Assembly (NCBI GenBank): GCA_030141605.1
Contig: JAQGDQ010001566.1
Span: forward strand, 1-34,576
Direction: 5' to 3'
DNA from: Tubiluchus corallicola
Taxonomy: Eukaryota; Priapulida; Priapulimorpha; Priapulimorphida; Tubiluchidae
DNA: 34,576 bases
Made by a program: the position numbers and the translations under genes. Every line of letters starts with the position of its first letter. Positions within the stretch are counted from its first letter, which is position 1. Below are positions 31,021-34,576 of the stretch, piece after piece. The notes under the pieces were generated by a model. It saw only the letters and a list, made by a program, of their open reading frames with translations. It did not search any database and was not told where the DNA came from.

Positions 31021-31550
31021 GTTACTGTATTGATTTCTTTTCTTCAGGTCTGCTTATTTGGCTTTTGTAAATACATAATTAGTGCTTAAGTTACTGTATC
31101 AATTTCTTTTCTACTGGTCTGCTTAATCATTACATATTTGGTTTTGTAAATACATAATTAGTGCTTAAGTTACTGTATCAATTTCTTTTCTACTGGTCTG
31201 CTTAATCGCTACCTATTTGGTTTTGTAAATACATAATTAGTGCATAAATTACTGTATCAATTTCTTTTCTACTGGTCTGCTTAATCATTACATATTTGGT
31301 TTTGTAAATACATAATTAGTGCTTAAGTTACTGTATCAATTTCTTTTCTACTGGTCTGCTTAATCATTACATATTTGGTTTTGTAAATACATAATTAGTG
31401 CTTAAGTTACTGTATCAATTTCTTTACTGGTCTGTTTAATCGCTACCTATTTGGTTTTGTAAATACATAATTAGTGCTTAAATTACTGTATCAATTTCTT
31501 TTCTACTGGTCTGCTTAATCATTACATATTTGGCTTCTGTTAACTACTTA
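31021..31550 (+). repeat. 79-bp tandem array (~7 units)
   Basis: TACTGTATCAATTTC recurs at 31092, 31171, 31250, 31329, 31408 and 31483, mostly at 79-bp steps. The first unit (31023, TACTGTATTGATTTC) lacks ~10 bases and the last step lacks 4. Alternate units share ATCATTACATATTTGG or ATCGCTACCTATTTGG, so unit types are interleaved. Confidence 0.92.
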
Positions 31551-31625
31551 ACTAGTGCACAATAGGCTCTGCCTATACAAACTGGTTGTATATTTTTCTA
31601 GTTATACGTAAATTCGCGGGGGTGT
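31545..31625 (+). repeat. Segment related to the inner arm of the 1-3254 element
   Basis: GGCTTCTGTTAACTACTTAA at the end of the 79-bp array matches GGCTTCTGTTAAATACTTTA at the end of the 61-bp array (426). Both continue into CCTATA(C/T)AAACTGGT(T/C)GTA. In both places a tandem array leads into this same sequence. No opposite arm was found nearby. Confidence 0.55.
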
Positions 31626-31904
31626 GTTCAACAGAGGCAGTTGCACATAATTACTTCCTCGACGAAGTTTAACGGGAAGAAAAGGGAATTTTAAATAATC
31701 CCATCCAGAGTATTGCATCCCACAGAAAAAAACTTTCTATACTTAGCATTACGCTTACCTGTTTGAAACATTTAAAATGTGACTAGAAAAGAAAATTCTT
31801 AGCTATTTAAAACTTTCACACCACCAGGTAAAACGTCATTGCACCGCCATCCCAGTGTGCACCACTGGTTCACCCAAAACACGTTACTGACTTACTGAAG
31901 TAAT
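31626..31904. other. Spacer, nothing recognised
   Basis: No gene or repeat family recognised. Confidence 0.3.
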
Positions 31905-32039
31905 TTAAAGTTTTTCTTAGTTAGTGAAGAGTGTGCTACGAATATTCTGATAATTTTTTCAAACTTTATAGGCTGCAGCGCAGTGCCTGAGGGACCTCCA
32001 GAGATTAAGCGAAATTAATTTAGCTTTAAGAGATTTAGC

Positions 32040-32219
32040 GAATGGCAAAATGCACGTGACAGTGGATTGTGTTTGTGTGGTAATAATTCTCTCACGTAAG
32101 TCACATATTTATATTTTATACATCAAATATTTTGAAAATATAAATGTGTTTGCTTTCAAGATTTTAAAGAATAGTTTATGTTGACATGTAATTTAAGATT
32201 GGGTCCAGTTTTGCTTTAA
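32040..32219 (+). mobile_element. Family B MITE, 3' portion
   Basis: Contains GTGTTTGTGTGGTAATAATT and ends GGTCCAGTTTTGCTTTAA (TTAA at 32216-32219), matching the right third of copies 1 and 2. The left part is missing or replaced. Confidence 0.68.
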
Positions 32220-32221
32220 AA

Positions 32222-32700
32222 TAACAATTTTCTAAGGGGGCTGATTTTAACACACCACAGCCAATTACGCCCGGGCATTCTATAAGAGAAACTGGGCGAC
32301 TAGAACAGTACGTATTAAAATTTGGTTGAAACCCAAATATTTTTGTGCCGCTGGAAAGATTTTTATGTCGCACGTCGGGTTGAATTTAATCAACTTAACG
32401 TATTTCTTATCTTTTAATTTTTAAAACTGTTAGACCGAGTTTTTCACGTTATAAAAATGTTTTCGGCCACAAAAATATTTTGACTATTGATACAGTATTA
32501 ATCAGCAGCGTTTCTTGCGCTTTAACTTTATTAGTAAGCCTTTTCAGCGATTGATGATGATCGTAAAAAGGTCAAAGGTTAAGTGTACCAGATAACACAT
32601 TTGTGTACACTTGACAACGCATCGTCCGTGCTATTGTAATTAAGAAAAGGAACGAATGCTAGCTATACCTAGTTCATTTTTCCCTGTTCTCAAGCATGAT
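32222..32700. mobile_element. Family D repeat followed by family A MITE half
   Basis: The D core TTTTAACACACCACAGCCAA is at 32246, the D body TATTTTTGTGCCGCTGG near 32338. The A end GGTCAAAGGTTAAGTGTACC is at 32571, then TTTGTGTACACTTGACAACG, the complement of the 13680 region. It directly abuts the family B end at 32219, so three families are stacked. Confidence 0.65.
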
Positions 32701-33230
32701 CCCCCAGGGTGCGTCACTCACTAACCAAAAACCAATTTTTAATCTTATTGACGAGATACAGTAATTTACAATTTTACTTAGTCAGTAATACGTGTGCTTA
32801 CGAATACTCTGATTACTTTTTCAAACTACATGCAATGCTATCTAAATTTGTATGAAATGAGCTACCATCAAAATGGCTGTATCTAAGAGTCATCGCGGGA
32901 GTTCAAATGTTTTATACGGAGTTACTGCCGATGCAAGCCCTGTATGCAAAAAGGGCGTGGAGGGTTTCCTTGTGCTTTAATGTGTTACACCTGGACTATC
33001 TCCTAGACGAAATTATTACATTCAGGTTTAAACAAAGTTTACCATTTACAACATTGTCATCGCATGTTGGCACTGCTGCATTGTAACTACATTTAAAAAA
33101 TAATAACTTTTTATGTTGTTTGGTTTTGTTATCATAATGCTATTTTTACATATATACTATCAATTATTATATACTATATGGTATATTATATTCTATCCAC
33201 ATTCTGACATAATAAAATGCATATTCGAAA
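32701..33230. other. Spacer containing direct repeats
   Basis: 32770-32830 (GAATACTCTGATTACTTTTT) resembles 31915-31975 (GAATATTCTGATAATTTTTT). 32913-32960 (GAGTTACTGCCGATGCAAGC) resembles 33795-33835 (GAGTTACTGCCGACGCAAGC). These are further dispersed-repeat pieces; no gene. Confidence 0.5.
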
Positions 33231-33720
33231 TTAAAGTAAGACCGGATGATTGTCTAGACTCGATCTCATTTTAATTTACTGTCCAAAATATACATTTTCT
33301 TGCCTATAAAATTTAGCAATTGTTTCTTATGTTTGAATAAATCAGCTTAGGAAGTTAAGTAACGGTAACCGAACACAGTTATTGCTTACGTCAGAAACTA
33401 ACCACAGTTTGTGCAATGGCGGGCATCTTCACCTGCACGTCAAGCACATTTGCGTAAGTGTTACTGCTTAAATGTGTGATGTTCATGTCACTCATATGAC
33501 GTCAGAAACTAACACTGCAGTTCATGATCATGGTTATCACGGTACCGCCTTCTGTTTGTCGGCCACGTGAATGTGACAAAAAAGCGCCGCTGCCAATCTT
33601 ATTAGATTCACTGAGACGCGCGCAGCTTTGAAAGTTTAACGAAATTTGAGTGTCCGAGGTAATTATTATTTAATCTAAGCTTTGACTTAAAATAAGCTAT
33701 TGTAGTTTTCAATATTTTAG
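33231..33720 (+). mobile_element. Family B MITE, diverged copy
   Basis: Starts TTAAAGTAAGACCGGATGAT and carries TTTTAATTTACTGTCCAAAA, matching the complement of 27000-27138. The middle retains AACGG..CGAACACAGTTATTG; the right end is not clear. Confidence 0.6.
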
Positions 33721-33884
33721 AGCATTCTTTATTCTGAACTCATGTTTACACAATCGTCAAGTTTTCCACTAATTGAAAATAGTTACATTTTGTACAGAGT
33801 TACTGCCGACGCAAGCCTTGAATACAAAAAGATATGAAGCAGGTAAGTGGCATTGCAGTAAAATTAAACTATTGTTTTTAATTC

Positions 33885-34005
33885 TGGTTTAATTTCTTTG
33901 TTTTAGATGCCTTGACAATGAACAGTTTGTTCAAAACCAAACAAACTTCATTTGATGTAATTACAACTATTTTCCAAATATGGATAAATCAATGATAACA
34001 ACAAT
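33885..34005 (+). mobile_element. Family C fragment
   Basis: TTTCTTTGTTTTAGATGCCT followed by TGACAATGAACAGTTTGTTC matches the right arm of the element at 8538-8768, with divergence further on. Confidence 0.6.
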
Positions 34006-34194
34006 AGGTAAACAAGATTTTACGATTGGTTTCTGATTAGTTTATTTTCATAATCAATAATCAATCAATGTTTACATCAAAATATCTACATCCATCAGAA
34101 ATCCGACATTTATTACGATCGATTAAAATTACAAAAAAATGCGACGCTGCAGCACGGTCAAATGTTGGCACATTACAAAGTAGCAACAATTTTC

Positions 34195-34231
34195 GTTACC
34201 ATGGCAACGCTGGCGTATTGGACTGACGTCA
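34195..34231. promoter_or_regulatory. RFX X-box / inverted CCAAT / CRE module
   Basis: GTTACCATGGCAAC (34195-34208) is a full-consensus RFX X-box. ATTGG (inverted CCAAT) is at 34217-34221 and a perfect CRE, TGACGTCA, at 34224-34231. Potential 5' splice sites (CACAGGTATT at ~34271 and GCAGGTAAAT at ~34287) lie just downstream on the + strand. This looks like a proximal promoter of a gene outside the window; no transcript evidence is available. Confidence 0.5.
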
Positions 34232-34389
34232 GTGTACACGGCGCGAGTTTTCTTGTTTTTGTAAACACCCACAGGTATTTAACAGGCAGGTAAATGTTTC
34301 TTTGATAAATTTGTAAAAAATCTACAATATCAAACAAAAAATAAACAATTAGGGACTAATAAATCAATAAAAACGAAAATGGCAATGAG

Positions 34390-34425
34390 CAAACAAACAA
34401 ATAAACAAACAAACAAACAATAAGA
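34390..34425. repeat. (AAAC)n microsatellite
   Basis: Short run of AAAC tetramers with one AAAT. Confidence 0.85.
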
Positions 34426-34576
34426 AAACACAGAAGTTACACAGAGTCACCGAAGTTACAAATACCCAGACAGGAAGAAGTAAAACCGCATATATAATAC
34501 ATTAACTTCAGGAAAACGAACAAACCTTTGCCAAGGTGTGAATGTTTAACTGACCTTTGACTAACAATAAGTAAAA

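Overview
This is an AT-rich, repeat-laden, gene-poor piece of an animal nuclear genome. The only protein-coding sequence I can support is the last coding exon of an NK2-class homeobox gene of the Nkx2.1 (TTF-1/scarecrow) type, at 11305-11972 on the + strand. It has a complete NK2 homeodomain, an NK2-specific domain and a stop codon. A spliced gene, the Nkx2.1 ortholog, degenerate TTAGGG-type telomere-like sequence and CTCF-, NRF1- and RFX-like motifs all point to a bilaterian, probably an invertebrate. I cannot name the phylum from sequence alone.

Layout. 1-3254 is a large inverted-repeat (foldback-type) element whose arms end in 61-bp tandem repeats. 3255-10860 is intronic or intergenic sequence. 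It holds a trinucleotide satellite, a TTAA-flanked MITE, a 15-bp repeat array in two opposed orientations, a second long inverted repeat, a polypurine block and several minisatellites. 10859-11271 is an 85-bp tandem array lying directly before the splice acceptor of the Nkx2.1 exon. 11305-12480 is the exon, its 3' end and two small tandem duplications. 12480-16600 has NRF1-like and CTCF-like motif clusters among MITEs. 16600-22600 is mainly TTAA-MITE copies and GAT/GAC or GAAT microsatellites. 22600-25450 contains non-repetitive islands that look like candidate cis-regulatory DNA. 25450-33720 is a dense layering of interrelated MITEs, a broken LINE, a long hexanucleotide array and a 79-bp tandem array. 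The last 400 bases carry a compact RFX / CCAAT / CRE promoter-like module that may belong to a neighbouring gene beyond the window.

How parts relate. The upstream Nkx2.1 exons (TN domain and N-terminal half) are not visible, so the intron before the last exon probably fills most or all of 1-11304. At least four non-coding mobile families recur here: (A) a MITE with ends around GGTCAAAGGTTAAGTG; (B) a ~550-670-bp TTAA-bounded MITE with ends TTAAAGGAAAACCGGAT; (C) an inverted-repeat element at 8142-8768 with a fragment near 33890; (D) a repeat centred on TTAACACACCACAG, often joined to A. Family letters are mine. About a fifth of the window is tandem repeat. No rRNA, tRNA gene, CRISPR array or prokaryotic feature is present.
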